Shown: piece by piece, positions 36,257 to 49,400 of the stretch
Layout: every line of letters begins with the position of its first letter
How positions within the stretch are numbered: the first letter of the stretch is position 1
Assembly: GCA_023053545.1 (NCBI GenBank)
Contig: JAKZAN010000001.1
Coordinates: 2,810,565-2,874,564 of the forward strand
Length of the DNA: 64,000 nt
From: Lepidurus packardi
Taxonomy: Eukaryota; Arthropoda; Branchiopoda; Notostraca; Triopsidae
Reading direction: 5' to 3'
Notes under the pieces: generated by a model
What the model saw: the letters and a program-made list of their open reading frames with translations, nothing else
Databases searched by the model: none
What the model was told of the DNA's origin: nothing
Translations under genes and position numbers: made by a program

Positions 36257-39200
36257 ATGGAAGCATACGCGACAATGGAGCCATTCCAGTACGAGGGTGA
36301 AAAAGCTACCATCGGCACAAGGTGGAGAGATTGGCTGAAGAGGCTTGAGAATTTCCTAGTGGTTTGTGACATATCAGGCAAACAGAGGAAGCTGGCCGCA
36401 CTTCTGCATTACGCCGGAAAAAAGGTGCATGACGTGTACAGCAAGCTCGACACCAAACCTGCCGAGGGCGAGGACGTATATGTGACAGCCAAACGGGTTT
36501 TAACCGCCCATTTCAATCCACAAGAGAACGTCATGTACAACAGATTCCTATTTCGGAACGTGAGGCAACAGGTGGATGAAACACTGGACGAGCTACACAC
36601 CAGGCTGGACAAAATGGGAGATGGATGTCAATTTATCGACAAAGAAGAAGAAGTAAAATCACAAATCGTACTGGCGTGCAACTCGAGAAAATTGAAGTCT
36701 GAGGCATTAACGAATCCAGGATGGTCGCTGGCTACACTATTGGAAAAAGGAAACGCGTTTGAACTCGTGCGCAAGCAGCTAAAGGAAATGAAGACCAACA
36801 CTGAAGAGGAGGAAGGGCAAGTCAACAAACTCAAAACGGAACATAAGCAAAAACGTCAAAATCAGAAATGCAAATTTTGCGGAAAGGCGTGGCACAAGCA
36901 GCTACAAGACTGTAGAGCCCGAAAAGAAAAATGCCGGAAATGTCAAAAGGTGGGCCATTTCGAAAGAGTTTGCAGAAGCAAGAAGCAAGGGGTACAGAAC
37001 GTCAACGAGATGGAAGAAGACGAGGACAGCTCCAGTGTCACAGAACTCGTAAGTACAAATTCCAACAAAAGTTGCAAACATCCTATGGTATGCGCAAAGG
37101 TGGGGAACGGCAAAATCAAGTTTTTGGTAGACACCGGAGCAGGGGTAACAATCATAGACGCACAGGCACATGCCAAGATTGGAAGTCCGAAACTGAAGAA
37201 AACAGAAAAGAAGATTTTTCCTTTCAAATTAAAGCAACCACTGGGAATAAGAGGGAAAGTCAGGATGCAAATTTCAGTAGAAAATTCCAAGCAAACGACA
37301 CGGGAAACCATATATGTCGTGGAAGGGAGCGCAAACTGCTTGCTAAGCCGCAAAGCGTCCGAGGCTCTGGAACTAGTTTATTTTTCCCACCACGTAAAGC
37401 AGGAATTCATAAGAGCAGTACAAACAACGGCAGAGCACGACATACCGCTAGGAAAGTATACCGGGCTTAAAGTCAAATTGCATATTGACCAGGCAGTAAA
37501 ACCAACTGCTCTACCTCACAGGCGAGTACCATTCCAGCAAAGGGCACTAGTCGAAAAAGAACTAGAGAGGCTAGAAAGGCAGGACATCATAGAAAGAGTC
37601 GACGGGCCTACACCGTGGGTATCACCAATCGTTATCGTCCCAAAGAAAGACAGCGATGAAATACGTCTGTGTGTCGATATGCGACTACCAAATCAAGCGA
37701 TTAAAAGAGAGAGGCACATAATCCCCACACTGGAAGACTTACTAGCAGATGTAAACAATTCCAAGGTTTTCAGTGTCCTAGACCTAAATCAAGCGTACCA
37801 TCAAGTAGAATTGCATGAAGAATCTCGATATATTACCACCTTCTCGACTCACGTAGGGCTACGACGATATAAACGACTGTTTTTCGGGGTGACGTCAGCC
37901 GCAGAAATTTTTCACAACATCATTAGGGAGCTTCTGCAGGGCATACCAGGAGTAATTAACACAACCGATGACATTTTGGTACATGCGAGAAACCTCAAAG
38001 AACACAACGAACGGTACCAAGAAGTATTAAAGCGACTGAGAGAGAAGAATCTAACGATAAACGAAAAGAAGACCAAGTTTGCGAAAACAAAAGTGCGATT
38101 TTACGGATTAATAATAGGAGAAAACGGCGTCGAACCAGACCCCAGCAAAGTGCAAGCGATCAAAGAATTCGCAACACCAACGACGAAAGCCGATGTAAGA
38201 AGCTTTCTGGGAATGACGACATGGTGCTCCCGGTTCATACCGAATCATGCTGACATTTCCGAACCACTACGTAACCTAATAGCCGGAAAGAAAACTCCGG
38301 TGTTCACCTGGTCTGAAAAGTGCGAGCAAGCATTCGTAAAGCTGAAGGCGGCGCTAGCAAACGCAGACCAGTTAGCATTCTTTAGCCCTACCTGGAAGAC
38401 AAAGGTTATAGTGGACGCGAGCCCAATAGGATTAGGTGCCATACTAACGCAATCCACTGAACAGGGGCGAAGGAGCGTAATAGCGTTCGCAAGCAAAGCT
38501 CTGACGGATACAGAGCAAAGATACTCCCAGCTGGAAAGGGAGGCGCTGGCAATAATTTGGGCCTGCGAGCACTTCAAAATGTATCTGCTCGGGGCACATT
38601 TCTTTGTTACAACAGACCATAAACCACTGGTCAGCATTTTCAACAAACCAACAGCAAAATTATCGGCCAGGTTAGAACGATGGATGTTACGAAGCCAACC
38701 ATTCAATTTCACGCTAGAATACCAGCCGGGGAATGAAAACGCCGCTGATTTTCTGTCCAGAAATCCGTCCAGATTATCCCAGTGCAAACAGGCAATCATA
38801 GGGGAGCAATATGTTAACTTTGCCGTGTACCAAGCACTAATCGCCCCGCTCTCGAAAGATCAAATTGTGGAAGAAACGCAGAAAGACAATGTGCCGGCAG
38901 CTGTACAGCAAGCAGTTAAAAAAGGAAAAAAGTACGAGCTAAAGAAAACGGCCGCAAAACCTTACTCGCAAATATTCGACGAGCTATCGGTGACAAAAGA
39001 GGGCGTAGTCATGCGAGGGGCAAGGATTTGCATGCCCCAGAGCCTTCAAAAGAACGTAGTCCAAGTAGCACACGAAGGACACTTGGGCATAAGCAAAATG
39101 AAGCAGCTCTTACGAACGAAGGTCTGGTTTCCGGGTATGGATCAACGAGTGCAGGAAATGGTAGAACAATGCGTTCCTTGCATAGCATCCACGCGAGCTC

Positions 39201-40039
39201 CGGAACGAGACCCCCTGAAAATGTCCGAACTACCCAGCAAACCCTGGCAAACGGTAAGCCTCGATTTCCTAACACTGCCATCTAGTGAAGAATTGATGGT
39301 ATTGATCGACAACTTCACACGGTTTCCAGTAGTGGAATTCATCCGTACCACGGCCCACCAACACGTACTACCGCCACTCGAGCGCATATTGTCCACCTTC
39401 GGGATCCCGGAAAGCATTAAAACGGACAAGGGACCTCCGTTTAACGGCAGCAACTTTGCTGAATTCTGCAAACGATTAGGCATTCAACACAAAAAAACGA
39501 CACCGATGTGGCCAGAGGCCAATGGGCTGGTAGAGCGTTTCATGCGAACACTAGGAAAAGTCATCAGGACCAGCACTATTGAACAGAAGAACTTCAAGAT
39601 AGAAGTACACAAATTCCTACGTAATTATAGAGCCACGCCGCACCCCGCACTAGGGAAAGCACCAGCCGACGTGCTATTTAAAAAAAACTTCAGAAGCCTG
39701 CTACCCGACCTCAAGCATCACAATGCAACATACGCAAATAAAGCGAAAAGCTACACGGACCGAAAACGACGGACTAAAAATCATGCACTTAAAGTAGGAG
39801 ACAAAGTACTCGTCCAGAAAGACAAGAAATTGCTCAAGAAGGAAGAAAGCCGATACGAATTGGAACCTTTTAAGATAACAGCAGTAAAAGGCTCCATGAT
39901 CACAGCCGGAAAAAAGGGGGACGGTCGGTCACAAGGAATGCATCTTTCTTCAAGAGGATTCCAGAAGTACAGGATCAGGACCACAATCAAGAAAAAGAGG
40001 GAGAAACTCAAGCCCCGTCAAATCAAGATCACAAAATAG
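36257..40039 (+). CDS. gag-pol: Gag-Pol polyprotein of the Mag-like gypsy element (1260 aa)
   Basis: One uninterrupted frame encodes Gag and Pol without frameshift. It starts at ATG 36257, 56 bases after the LTR. Gag fills about residues 1-260, with two zinc knuckles: C205-x2-C208-x4-H213-x5-C219 and C226-x2-C229-x4-H234-x4-C239. Protease DTGAG is at 292-296. Reverse transcriptase spans about 410-650, with LDLNQAYHQVEL and the catalytic pair in TTDD at 569-572. RNase H has DAS at 720, LEREALAIIWA and TTDHKPL. Integrase has HEGHLG (939), CVPC, then D1003, D1057, E1093, spaced D-x53-D-x35-E. All key residues are present and the frame is open, so this is the best-preserved coding element here. 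The final residues may be shifted: another frame continues plausibly to about 40122. Confidence 0.95.
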   Translation: MEAYATMEPFQYEGEKATIGTRWRDWLKRLENFLVVCDISGKQRKLAALLHYAGKKVHDVYSKLDTKPAEGEDVYVTAKRVLTAHFNPQENVMYNRFLFRNVRQQVDETLDELHTRLDKMGDGCQFIDKEEEVKSQIVLACNSRKLKSEALTNPGWSLATLLEKGNAFELVRKQLKEMKTNTEEEEGQVNKLKTEHKQKRQNQKCKFCGKAWHKQLQDCRARKEKCRKCQKVGHFERVCRSKKQGVQNVNEMEEDEDSSSVTELVSTNSNKSCKHPMVCAKVGNGKIKFLVDTGAGVTIIDAQAHAKIGSPKLKKTEKKIFPFKLKQPLGIRGKVRMQISVENSKQTTRETIYVVEGSANCLLSRKASEALELVYFSHHVKQEFIRAVQTTAEHDIPLGKYTGLKVKLHIDQAVKPTALPHRRVPFQQRALVEKELERLERQDIIERVDGPTPWVSPIVIVPKKDSDEIRLCVDMRLPNQAIKRERHIIPTLEDLLADVNNSKVFSVLDLNQAYHQVELHEESRYITTFSTHVGLRRYKRLFFGVTSAAEIFHNIIRELLQGIPGVINTTDDILVHARNLKEHNERYQEVLKRLREKNLTINEKKTKFAKTKVRFYGLIIGENGVEPDPSKVQAIKEFATPTTKADVRSFLGMTTWCSRFIPNHADISEPLRNLIAGKKTPVFTWSEKCEQAFVKLKAALANADQLAFFSPTWKTKVIVDASPIGLGAILTQSTEQGRRSVIAFASKALTDTEQRYSQLEREALAIIWACEHFKMYLLGAHFFVTTDHKPLVSIFNKPTAKLSARLERWMLRSQPFNFTLEYQPGNENAADFLSRNPSRLSQCKQAIIGEQYVNFAVYQALIAPLSKDQIVEETQKDNVPAAVQQAVKKGKKYELKKTAAKPYSQIFDELSVTKEGVVMRGARICMPQSLQKNVVQVAHEGHLGISKMKQLLRTKVWFPGMDQRVQEMVEQCVPCIASTRAPERDPLKMSELPSKPWQTVSLDFLTLPSSEELMVLIDNFTRFPVVEFIRTTAHQHVLPPLERILSTFGIPESIKTDKGPPFNGSNFAEFCKRLGIQHKKTTPMWPEANGLVERFMRTLGKVIRTSTIEQKNFKIEVHKFLRNYRATPHPALGKAPADVLFKKNFRSLLPDLKHHNATYANKAKSYTDRKRRTKNHALKVGDKVLVQKDKKLLKKEESRYELEPFKITAVKGSMITAGKKGDGRSQGMHLSSRGFQKYRIRTTIKKKREKLKPRQIKITK

Positions 40040-40368
40040 AAAAGGATGCGGAGGATTCAACGAAGCCGAGGCGTAGCGCGAGATTAAAAGAAAAAAAAGA
40101 AAGGGTCATAGCGATAAGATAATTCAGATTTATTTATTCTTTTTCACGCACGACAGGAGGACGACCTATGAAGGAGCGAGGTGTTGCTAGTGGGACAGTG
40201 GATCAACGGCGCCAGAAGAAGAAGAAGAAGAAGACGAAGCAGTGGAAGGGCTAACGCCGACCAGTGTTTATTTGTAATGAGCGCGTATTTTTGTTTCAAC
40301 TCCTTTTTTCTTTTCTTTCTTTTCCTTTTCTTTTCTTAATTTCGTTCGTAAAGAGAAAAAGGGAGAGA
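40040..40368 (+). other. 3' untranslated region of the Mag-like element with polypurine tract
   Basis: The region between the pol stop and the 3' LTR has a GAA-rich stretch at about 40214-40240 and a pyrimidine-rich stretch at 40300-40340. It ends in a polypurine tract, AGAGAAAAAGGGAGAGA at 40352-40368, directly abutting the LTR. A second frame, open to about 40122 and containing RRSARLKEKK, resembles a basic pol C-terminus. Confidence 0.75.
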
Positions 40369-40466
40369 TGTTGTATCGTGTCCTTTGTACCTGAGGCGAT
40401 GCCAGGTGGGGAAGCCGTGGTATCAATACAAGCAGTCTTGACTAACCCTTCTTTGAGAACACAACA
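40369..40466 (+). repeat. 3' LTR (98 bp) of the Mag-like element
   Basis: Matches 36103-36200 with a single substitution. It is preceded by a clean polypurine tract and followed by the attaac target duplication and resumed satellite. Confidence 0.92.
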
Positions 40467-43400
40467 ATTAACTAAGTCAGTAATTCATGAATTAAGTCCG
40501 TAATTCATGAATTAAGTCCGTAATTCATGAATTAAGTCAGTAATTCATGAATTAAGTCAGTAATTCATGAATTAAGTCAGTAATTCATGAATTAAGTCAG
40601 TAATTCATGAAGTAAGTCAGTAATTCATGAATTAAGTCAGTAATTCATGAATTAAGTCCGTAGTTCATGAAATAAGTCAGTAATTCGATAATTAAGTCAG
40701 GAATTCATGAATTAAGTCAGTAATTCAATAATTAAATCAGAAATTAATTATTTATGTTATGAATTAATTAATTAAGTCAGTAATTCATGAATTAAGTCCG
40801 TAATTCATGAATTAAGTCAGTAATTCATGAATTAAGTCAGTAATTCATGAATTAAGTCAGTAATTCATGAATTAAGTCCATAGTTCATGAAATAAGTTAG
40901 TAATTCGATAATTAAGTCAGGAATTCATGAATTAAGTCAGTAATTCAATAATTAAATCAGAAATTAATTATTTATGTTATGAATTAATTAATTAAGTCAG
41001 TAATTCATGAATTAAGTCCGTAATTCATGAATTAAGTCAGTAATTCATGAATTAAGTCAGTAATTCATGAATTAAGTCAGTAATTCATGAATTAAGTCAG
41101 TAATTCATGAATTAAGTAAGTAAATCATGAATTAAATCAGTATTTCATAAACTAAGTCAGTAATTCATGAATTTAGTCAGTATTTAATGAATTAAGTCAG
41201 TAATTCATGAATTAAGTCCGTAGTTCATGAAATAAGTCAGTAATTCAATAATTAAGTCAGGAATTCATGAATTAAGTCAGTAATTCAATAATTAAATCAG
41301 AAATTAATTATTTATGTTATGAATTAATTAATTAAGTCAGTAATTCATGAATTAAGTCCGTAATTCATGAATTAAGTCCGTAATTCATTAATTAAGTTCG
41401 TAATTCATGAATTAAGTCAGTAATTCATGAATTAAGTCAGTAATTCATGAATTAAGTCAGTAATTCATGAATTAAATCAGTAATTCATGAATTAAGTCAG
41501 CAATTCATTAATTAAATCAGTAATTCATGAATTAAGTCAGTAATTCATGAATTAAGTCAGTAATTCATGAATTAAGTCAGTAATTCAATAATTAAGTCAG
41601 TAATTCATGAATTAAGTCAGTAATTCAATAATTAAGTCAGTAATTCATGAATTAAGTCAGTAATTCAATAATTAAATCAGAAATTAATTATTTATGTTAT
41701 GAATTAATTAATTAAGTCAGTAATTCATGAATTAAGTCCGTAATTCATGAATTAAATCAGTAATTCATGAATTAAGTCAGCAATTCATTAATTAAATCAG
41801 TAATTCATGAATTAAGTCAGTAATTCATTAATTAAGTCAGTAATTCACGAAATAAGTCAGTATTTCATGAATTAAGTCAGTAATTCATGAATTAAGTCCG
41901 TAGTTCATGAAATAAGTCAGTAATTCGATAATTAAGTCAGGAATTCATGAATTAAGTCAGTAATTCAATAATTAAATCAGAAATTAATTATATATGTTAT
42001 GAATTAATTAATTAAGTCAGTAATTCATGAATTAAGTCAGTAATTCATTAATTAAGTCAGTAATTCACGAAGTAAGTCAGTATTTCATGAATTAAGTCAG
42101 TAATTCATGAATTAAGTCCGTAGTTCATGAAATAAGTCAGTAATTCGATAATTAAGTCAGGAATTCATGAATTAAGTTAGTAATTCAATAATTAAATCAG
42201 AAATTAATTATTTATGTTAGGAATTAATTAATTAAGTCAGTAATTCATGAATTAAGTCCGTAATTCATGAATTAAGTCCGTAATTCATGAATTAAGTCAG
42301 TAATTTATGAATTAAGTCAGTAATTCATGAATTAAGTCAGTAATTCATGAATTAAGTCAGTAATTCATGAAGTAAGTCAGTAATTCATGAATTAAGTCAG
42401 TAATTCATGAATTAAGTCCGTAGTTCATGAAATAAGTCAGTAATTCGATAATTAAGTCAGGAATTCATGAATTAAGTCAGTAATTCAATAATTAAATCAG
42501 AAATTAATTATTTATGTTATGAATTAATTAATTAAGTCAGTAATTCATGAATTAAGTCCGTAATTCATGAATTAAGTCAGTAATTCATGAATTAAGTCAG
42601 TAATTCATGAATTAAGTCAGTAATTCATGAATTAAGTCCGTAGTTCATGAAATAAGTCAGTAATTCGATAATTAAGTCAGGAATTCATGAATTAAGTCAG
42701 TAATTCAATAATTAAATCAGAAATTAATTATTTATGTTATGAATTAATTAATTAAGTCAGTAATTCATGAATTAAGTCCGTAATTCATGAATTAAGTCAG
42801 TAATTCATGAATTAAGTCAGTAATTCATGAATTAAGTCAGTAATTCATGAATTTAGTCAGTATTTAATGAATTAAGTCAGTAATTCATGAATTAAGTCCG
42901 TAGTTCATGAAATAAGTCAGTAATTCAATAATTAAGTCAGGAATTCATGAATTAAGTCAGTAATTCAATAATTAAATCAGAAATTAATTATTTATGTTAT
43001 GAATTAATTAATTAAGTCAGTAATTCATGAATTAAGTCCGTAATTCATGAATTAAGTCCGTAATTCATGAATTAAGTCCGTAATTCATGAATTAAGTCCG
43101 TAATTCATGAATTAAGTCAGTAATTCATGAATTAAGTCAGTAATTCATGAATTAAGTCAGTAATTCATGAATTATGAACGTAATTCATGAATTAAGTCAG
43201 GAATTCATGAATTAAGTCAGTAATTCAATAATTCAATCAGAAATTAATTATTTATGTAATTAATTAATTAATTAAGTCAGTAATTCATGAGTTAAGTCAG
43301 TAATTCATGAATTAAGTCCGTAGTTCATGAAATAAGTCAGTAATTCAATAATTAAGTCAGGAATTCATGAATTAAGTCAGTAATTCAATAATTAAATCAG

Positions 43401-46400
43401 AAATTAATTATTTATGTTATGAATTAATTAATTAAGTCAGAAATTCATGAATTAAGTCCGTAATTCATGAATTAAGTCCGTAATTCATGAGTTAAGTCCG
43501 TAATTCATGAATTAAGTCAGTAATTCATGAATTAAGTCAGTAATTCATGAATTAAGTCAGTAATTCTTGAATTAAGTCATTAATTCATGAATTAAATCAG
43601 TAATTCATGAATTAAGTCAGTAATTCATGAATTAAGTCCGTAATTCATGAAATAAGTCAGTAATTCAATAATTAAGTCAGGAATTCTTGAATTAAGTCAG
43701 TAATTCAATAATTCAATCAGAAATTATTTATTTATGTTATGAATGAATTAATTAAATCAGTAATTCATGAATTTAGTCAGTAAATCATGAATTAAGTCAG
43801 CAATTCATAAACTAAGTCAGTAATTCATGAATTTAGTCAGTTTTTAATGAATTAAGTCCGTAGTTCATGAAATAAGTCAGTAATTAAATAATTAAGTCAG
43901 GAATTCATGAATTAAGTCAGTAATTCAATAATTAAATCAGAAATTAATTATTTATGTTATGAATTAATTAATTAAGTCAGTAATTCATGAATTAAGTCCG
44001 TAATTCATGAATTAAGTCCGTAATTCATGAATTAAGTCATTAATTCATGAATTAAATCAATAATTCATGAATTAAGTCAGTAGTTCATGAATTAAGTCAG
44101 CAATTCATTAATTAAATCAGTAATTCATGAATTAAGTCAGTAATTCATGAATTTAGTCAGTATTTAATGAATTAAGTCAGTAATTCATGAATTAAGTCAG
44201 TAATTCATGAATTAAGTCAGTAATTCAATAATTAAATAAGAAATTAATTATTTATGTTATGAATTAATTAATTAAGTCAGTAATTCATGAATTAAGTCCG
44301 TAATTCATGAATTAAGTCCGTAATTCATGAATTAAGTCCGTAATTCATGAATTAAGTCCGTAATTCATGAATTAAGTCAGTAATTCATGAATTAAGTCAG
44401 TAATTCATGAATTAAGTCAGTAATTCATGAATTAAGTCAGTAATTCATGAATTAAGTCCGTAGTTCATGAAATAAGTCAGTAATTCAATAATTAAGTCAG
44501 GAATTCATGAATTAAGTCAGTAATTCAATAATTAAATCAGAAATTAATTATTTATGTAATGAATTAATTAATTAATTCAGTAATTCATGAATTAAGTCCG
44601 TAAGTCATGAATTAAGTCCGTAATTCATGAATTAAGTCAGTAATTCATGAATTAAATCAGTAATTCATGAATTAAGTCAGCAATTCATGAATTAAGTCAG
44701 TAATTCATGAATTAAATCAGTAATTCATGAATTAAGTCAGAAATTCATTAATTAAATCAGTAATTCATGAATTAAGTCAGTAATTCATGATTTAAGTCAG
44801 TAATTCATGAATTAAGTCAGTAATTCATGAATTAAGTACGTAGTTCATGAAATAAGTCAGTAATTCAATAATTAAGTCAGGAATTCATGAATTAAGTCAG
44901 TAATTCAATAATTAAATCAGAAATTAATTATTTATGTTATGAATTAATTAATTTAGTCAGTAATTCATGAATTAAGTCAGTAATTCATGAATTAAGTCCG
45001 TAGTTCATGAAATAAGTCAGTAATTCAATAATTAAGTCAGGAATTCATGAATTAAGTCAGTAATTCAATAATTCAATCAGAAATTAATTATTTATGTTAT
45101 GAATTAATTAATTAAGTCAGTAATTCATGAATTAAGTCCGTAAGTCATGAATTAAGTCCGTAATTCATGAATTAAGTCCGTAATTCATGAATCAAGTCAG
45201 TAATTCATGAAATAAGTCAGTAATTCAATAATTAAGTCAGGAATTCTTGAATTAAGTCAGTAATTCAATAATTCAATCAGAAATTATTTATTTATGTTAT
45301 GAATGAATTAATTAAATCAGTAATTCATGAATTTAGTCAGTAAATCATGAATTAAGTCAGCAATTCATAAACTAAGTCAGTAATTCATGAATTTAGTCAG
45401 TTTTTAATGAATTAAGTCCGTAGTTCATGAAATAAGTCAGTAATTAAATAATTAAGTCAGGAATTCATGAATTAAGTCAGTAATTCAATAATTAAATCAG
45501 AAATTAATTATTTATGTTATGAATTAATTAATTAAGTCAGTAATTCATGAATTAAGTCCGTAATTCATGAATTAAGTCCGTAATTCATGAATTAAGTCCG
45601 TAATTCATGAATTAAGTCATTAATTCATGAAATAAATCAATAATTCATGAATTAAGTCAGTAGTTCATGAATTAAGTCCGTAATTCATGAAATAAGTCAG
45701 TAATTCATGAATTAAGTCAGTAATTCATGAATTAAATCAGTAATTCATGAATTAAGTCAGCAATTCATTAATTAAATCAGTAATTCATGAATTAAGTCAG
45801 TAATTCATGAATTTAGTCAGTATTTAATGAATTAAGTCAGTAATTCATGAATTAAGTCAGTAATTCATGAATTAAGTCAGTAATTCAATAATTAAATAAG
45901 AAATTAATTATTTATGTTATGAATTAATTAATTAAGTCAGTAATTCATGAATTAAGTCCGTAATTCATGAATTAAGTCCGTAATTCATGAATTAAGTCCG
46001 TAATTCATGAATTAAGTCCGTAATTCATGAATTAAGTCAGTAATTCATGAATTAAGTCAGTAATTCATGAATTAAGTCAGTAATTCATGAATTAAGTCAG
46101 TAATTCATGAATTAAGTCCGTAGTTCATGAAATAAGTCAGTAATTCAATAATTAAGTCAGGAATTCATGAATTAAGTCAGTAATTCAATAATTAAATCAG
46201 AAATTAATTATTTATGTAATGAATTAATTAATTAATTCAGTAATTCATGAATTAAGTCCGTAAGTCATGAATTAAGTCCGTAATTCATGAATTAAGTCCG
46301 TAATTCATGAATCAAGTCAGTAATTCATGAATTAAGCCAGTAATTCATGAATTAAGTCAGTAAATCATGAATTAAGTCAGCAATTCATAAACTAAGTCAG

Positions 46401-49400
46401 TAATTCATGAATTTAGTCAGTATTTAATGAATTAAGTCAGTAATTCATGAATTAAGTCAGAAATTAATTATTTATGTTATGAATTAATTAATTAAGTCAG
46501 TAATTCATGAATTAAGTCCGTAATTCATGAATTGAGTCCGTAATTCATGAATTAAGTCAGTAATTCATGAATTAAATCAGTAATTCATGAATTAAGTCAG
46601 CAATTCATGAATTAAGTCAGTAATTCATGAATTAAATCAGTAATTCATGAATTAAGTCAGCAATTCATTAATTAAGTCAGTAATTCATTAATTAAGTCAG
46701 TAATGCATGAATTAAGTCCGTAATTCATGAATTAAGTCCGTAATTCATGAATTAAGTCAGTAATTCATGAATTAAGTCAGTAATTCATGAATTAAGTCAG
46801 TAATTCATGAATTATGAACGTAATTCATGAATTAAGTCAGGAATTCATGAATTAAGTCAGTAATTCAATAATTCAATCAGAAATTAATTATTTATGTAAT
46901 TAATTAATTAATTAAGTCAGTAATTCATGAGTTAAGTCAGTAATTCATGAATTAAGTCCGTAGTTCATGAAATAAGTCAGTAATTCAATAATTAAGTCAG
47001 GAATTCATGAATTAAGTCAGTAATTCAATAATTAAATCAGAAATTAATTATTTATGTTATGAATTAATTAATTAAGTCAGAAATTCATGAATTAAGTCCG
47101 TAATTCATGAATTAAGTCCGTAATTCATGAGTTAAGTCCGTAATTCATGAATTAAGTCAGTAATTCATGAATTAAGTCAGTAATTCATGAATTAAGTCAG
47201 TAATTCTTGAATTAAGTCATTAATTCATGAATTAAATCAGTAATTCATGAATTAAGTCAGTAATTCATGAATTAAGTCCGTAATTCATGAAATAAGTCAG
47301 TAATTCAATAATTAAGTCAGGAATTCTTGAATTAAGTCAGTAATTCAATAATTCAATCAGAAATTATTTATTTATGTTATGAATGAATTATTTAAATCAG
47401 TAATTCATGAATTTAGTCAGTAAATCATGAATTAAGTCAGAAATTCATAAACTAAGTCAGTAATTCATGAATTTAGTCAGTTTTTAATGAATTAAGTCCG
47501 TAGTTCATGAAATAAGTCAGTAATTAAATAATTAAGTCAGGAATTCATGAATTAAGTCAGTAATTCAATAATTAAATCAGAAATTAATTATTTATGTTAT
47601 GAATTAATTAATTAAGTCAGTAATTCATGAATTAAGTCCGTAATTCATGAATTAAGTCATTAATTCATGAATTAAATCAATAATTCATGAATTAAGTCAG
47701 TAGTTCATGAATTAAGTCCGTAATTCATGAATTAAGTCAGTAATTCATGAATTTAGTCAGTATTTAATGAATTAAGTCAGTAATTCATGAATTAAGTCAG
47801 TAATTCATGAATTAAGTCAGTAATTCATGAATTAAGTCCGTAGTTCATGAAATAATTCAGTAATTCGATAATTAAGTCAGGAATTCATGAATTAAGTCAG
47901 TAATTCAATAATTAAATAAGAAATTAATTATTTATGTTATGAATTAATTAATTAAGTCAGTAATTCATGAATTAAGTCCGTAATTCATGAATTAAGTCCG
48001 TAATTCATGAATTAAGTCCGTAATTCATGAATTAAGTCCGTAATTCATGAATTAAGTCCGTAATTCATGAATTAAGTCAGTAATTCATGAATTAAGTCAG
48101 TAATTCATGAATTAAGTCAGTAATTCATGAATTAAGTCAGTAATTCATGAATTAAGTCCGTAGTTCATGAAATAAGTCAGTAATTCAATAATTAAGTCAG
48201 GAATTCATGAATTAAGTCAGTAATTCAATAATTAAATCAGAAATTAATTATTTATGTAATGAATTAATTAATTAATTCAGTAATTCATGAATTAAGTCCG
48301 TAAGTCATGAATTAAGTCCGTAATTCATGAATTAAGTCCGTAATTCATGAATCAAGTCAGTAATTCATGAATTAAGTCAGTAATTCATAAATTAAGTCAG
48401 TAAATCATGATTTAAGTCAGCAATTCATAAACTAAGTCAGTAATTCATGAATTTAGTCAGTATTTAATGAATTAAGTCAGTAATTCATGAATTAAGTCAG
48501 AAATTAATTATTTATGTTATGAATTAATTAATTAAGTCAGTAATTCATGAATTAAGTCCGTAATTCATGAATTAAGTCCGTAATTCATGAATTAAGTCAG
48601 TAATTCATGAATTAAATCAGTAATTCATGAATTAAGTCAGCAATTCATGAATTAAGTCAGTAATTCATGAATTAAATCAGTAATTCATGAATTAAGTCAG
48701 CAATTCATTAATTAAGTCAGTAATTCATTAATTAAGTCAGTAATGCATGAATTAAGTCAGTAATTCATGAAGTAAGTCAGTAATTCATGAATTAAGTCCG
48801 TAGTTCATGAAATAAGTCAGTAATTCAATAATTAAGTCAGGAATTCATGAATTAAGTCAGTAATTCAATAATTCAATCAGAAATTAATAATTTATGTTAT
48901 GAATTAATTAATTAAGTCAGTAATTCATGAATTAAATCCGTAATTCATGAATTATGTCCGTAATTGATGAATTAAGTCAGTAATTCATGAATTAATTCAG
49001 TAATTCATGAATTAAGTCAGCAATTCATTAATTAAATCGGTAATTCATGAATTAAATCAGTAATTCATGAATAAAGTCAGCAATTCATTAATTAAATCAG
49101 TAATTAATTAATTAAGTCAGTAATTCATGAATTAAGTCAGTAATTCATGAATTAAGTCAGTAATTCATTAAGTAAGTCCGTTGTTCATGAAATAAGTCAG
49201 TGATTCAATAATTAAGTCAGGAATTCATGAATTAAGTCAGTAATTCAATAATTAAATCAGTAATTCATGAATTAAGTCAGCAATTCATTAATTAAATCAG
49301 TAATTCATGAATTAAGTCAGTAATTCATTAATTAAGTCAGTAATTCATGAATTAAGTCAGTAATTCATGAAGTAAGTCCGTAATTCATGAATTAAGTCAG

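Larger units (their letters stand above)
36103..40466 (+). mobile_element. Complete Mag-like Ty3/gypsy LTR retrotransposon, 4.36 kb
   Basis: A compact element with two 98-bp LTRs differing at one base, TGTTGT...ACAACA ends, and a 6-bp attaac duplication (36097-36102 and 40467-40472). Removing the element leaves a normal satellite variant seen elsewhere in the window. The single gag-pol frame and two-knuckle Gag resemble the Mag clade. There is no env. Clade assignment is by recalled motif pattern. Confidence 0.94.

Noticed and set aside
36931..37470. 179-codon plus-strand frame within gag-pol of the Mag-like element
   Set aside because: It is an alternative-frame shadow of a well-supported polyprotein, with no domain of its own.
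38245..38799. 184-codon minus-strand frame opposite Mag-like RNase H
   Set aside because: It is the antisense shadow of a conserved coding region.
40264..40503. 79-codon frame spanning the 3' LTR of the Mag-like element
   Set aside because: It crosses the polypurine tract and LTR into satellite, so it cannot be a conserved gene.
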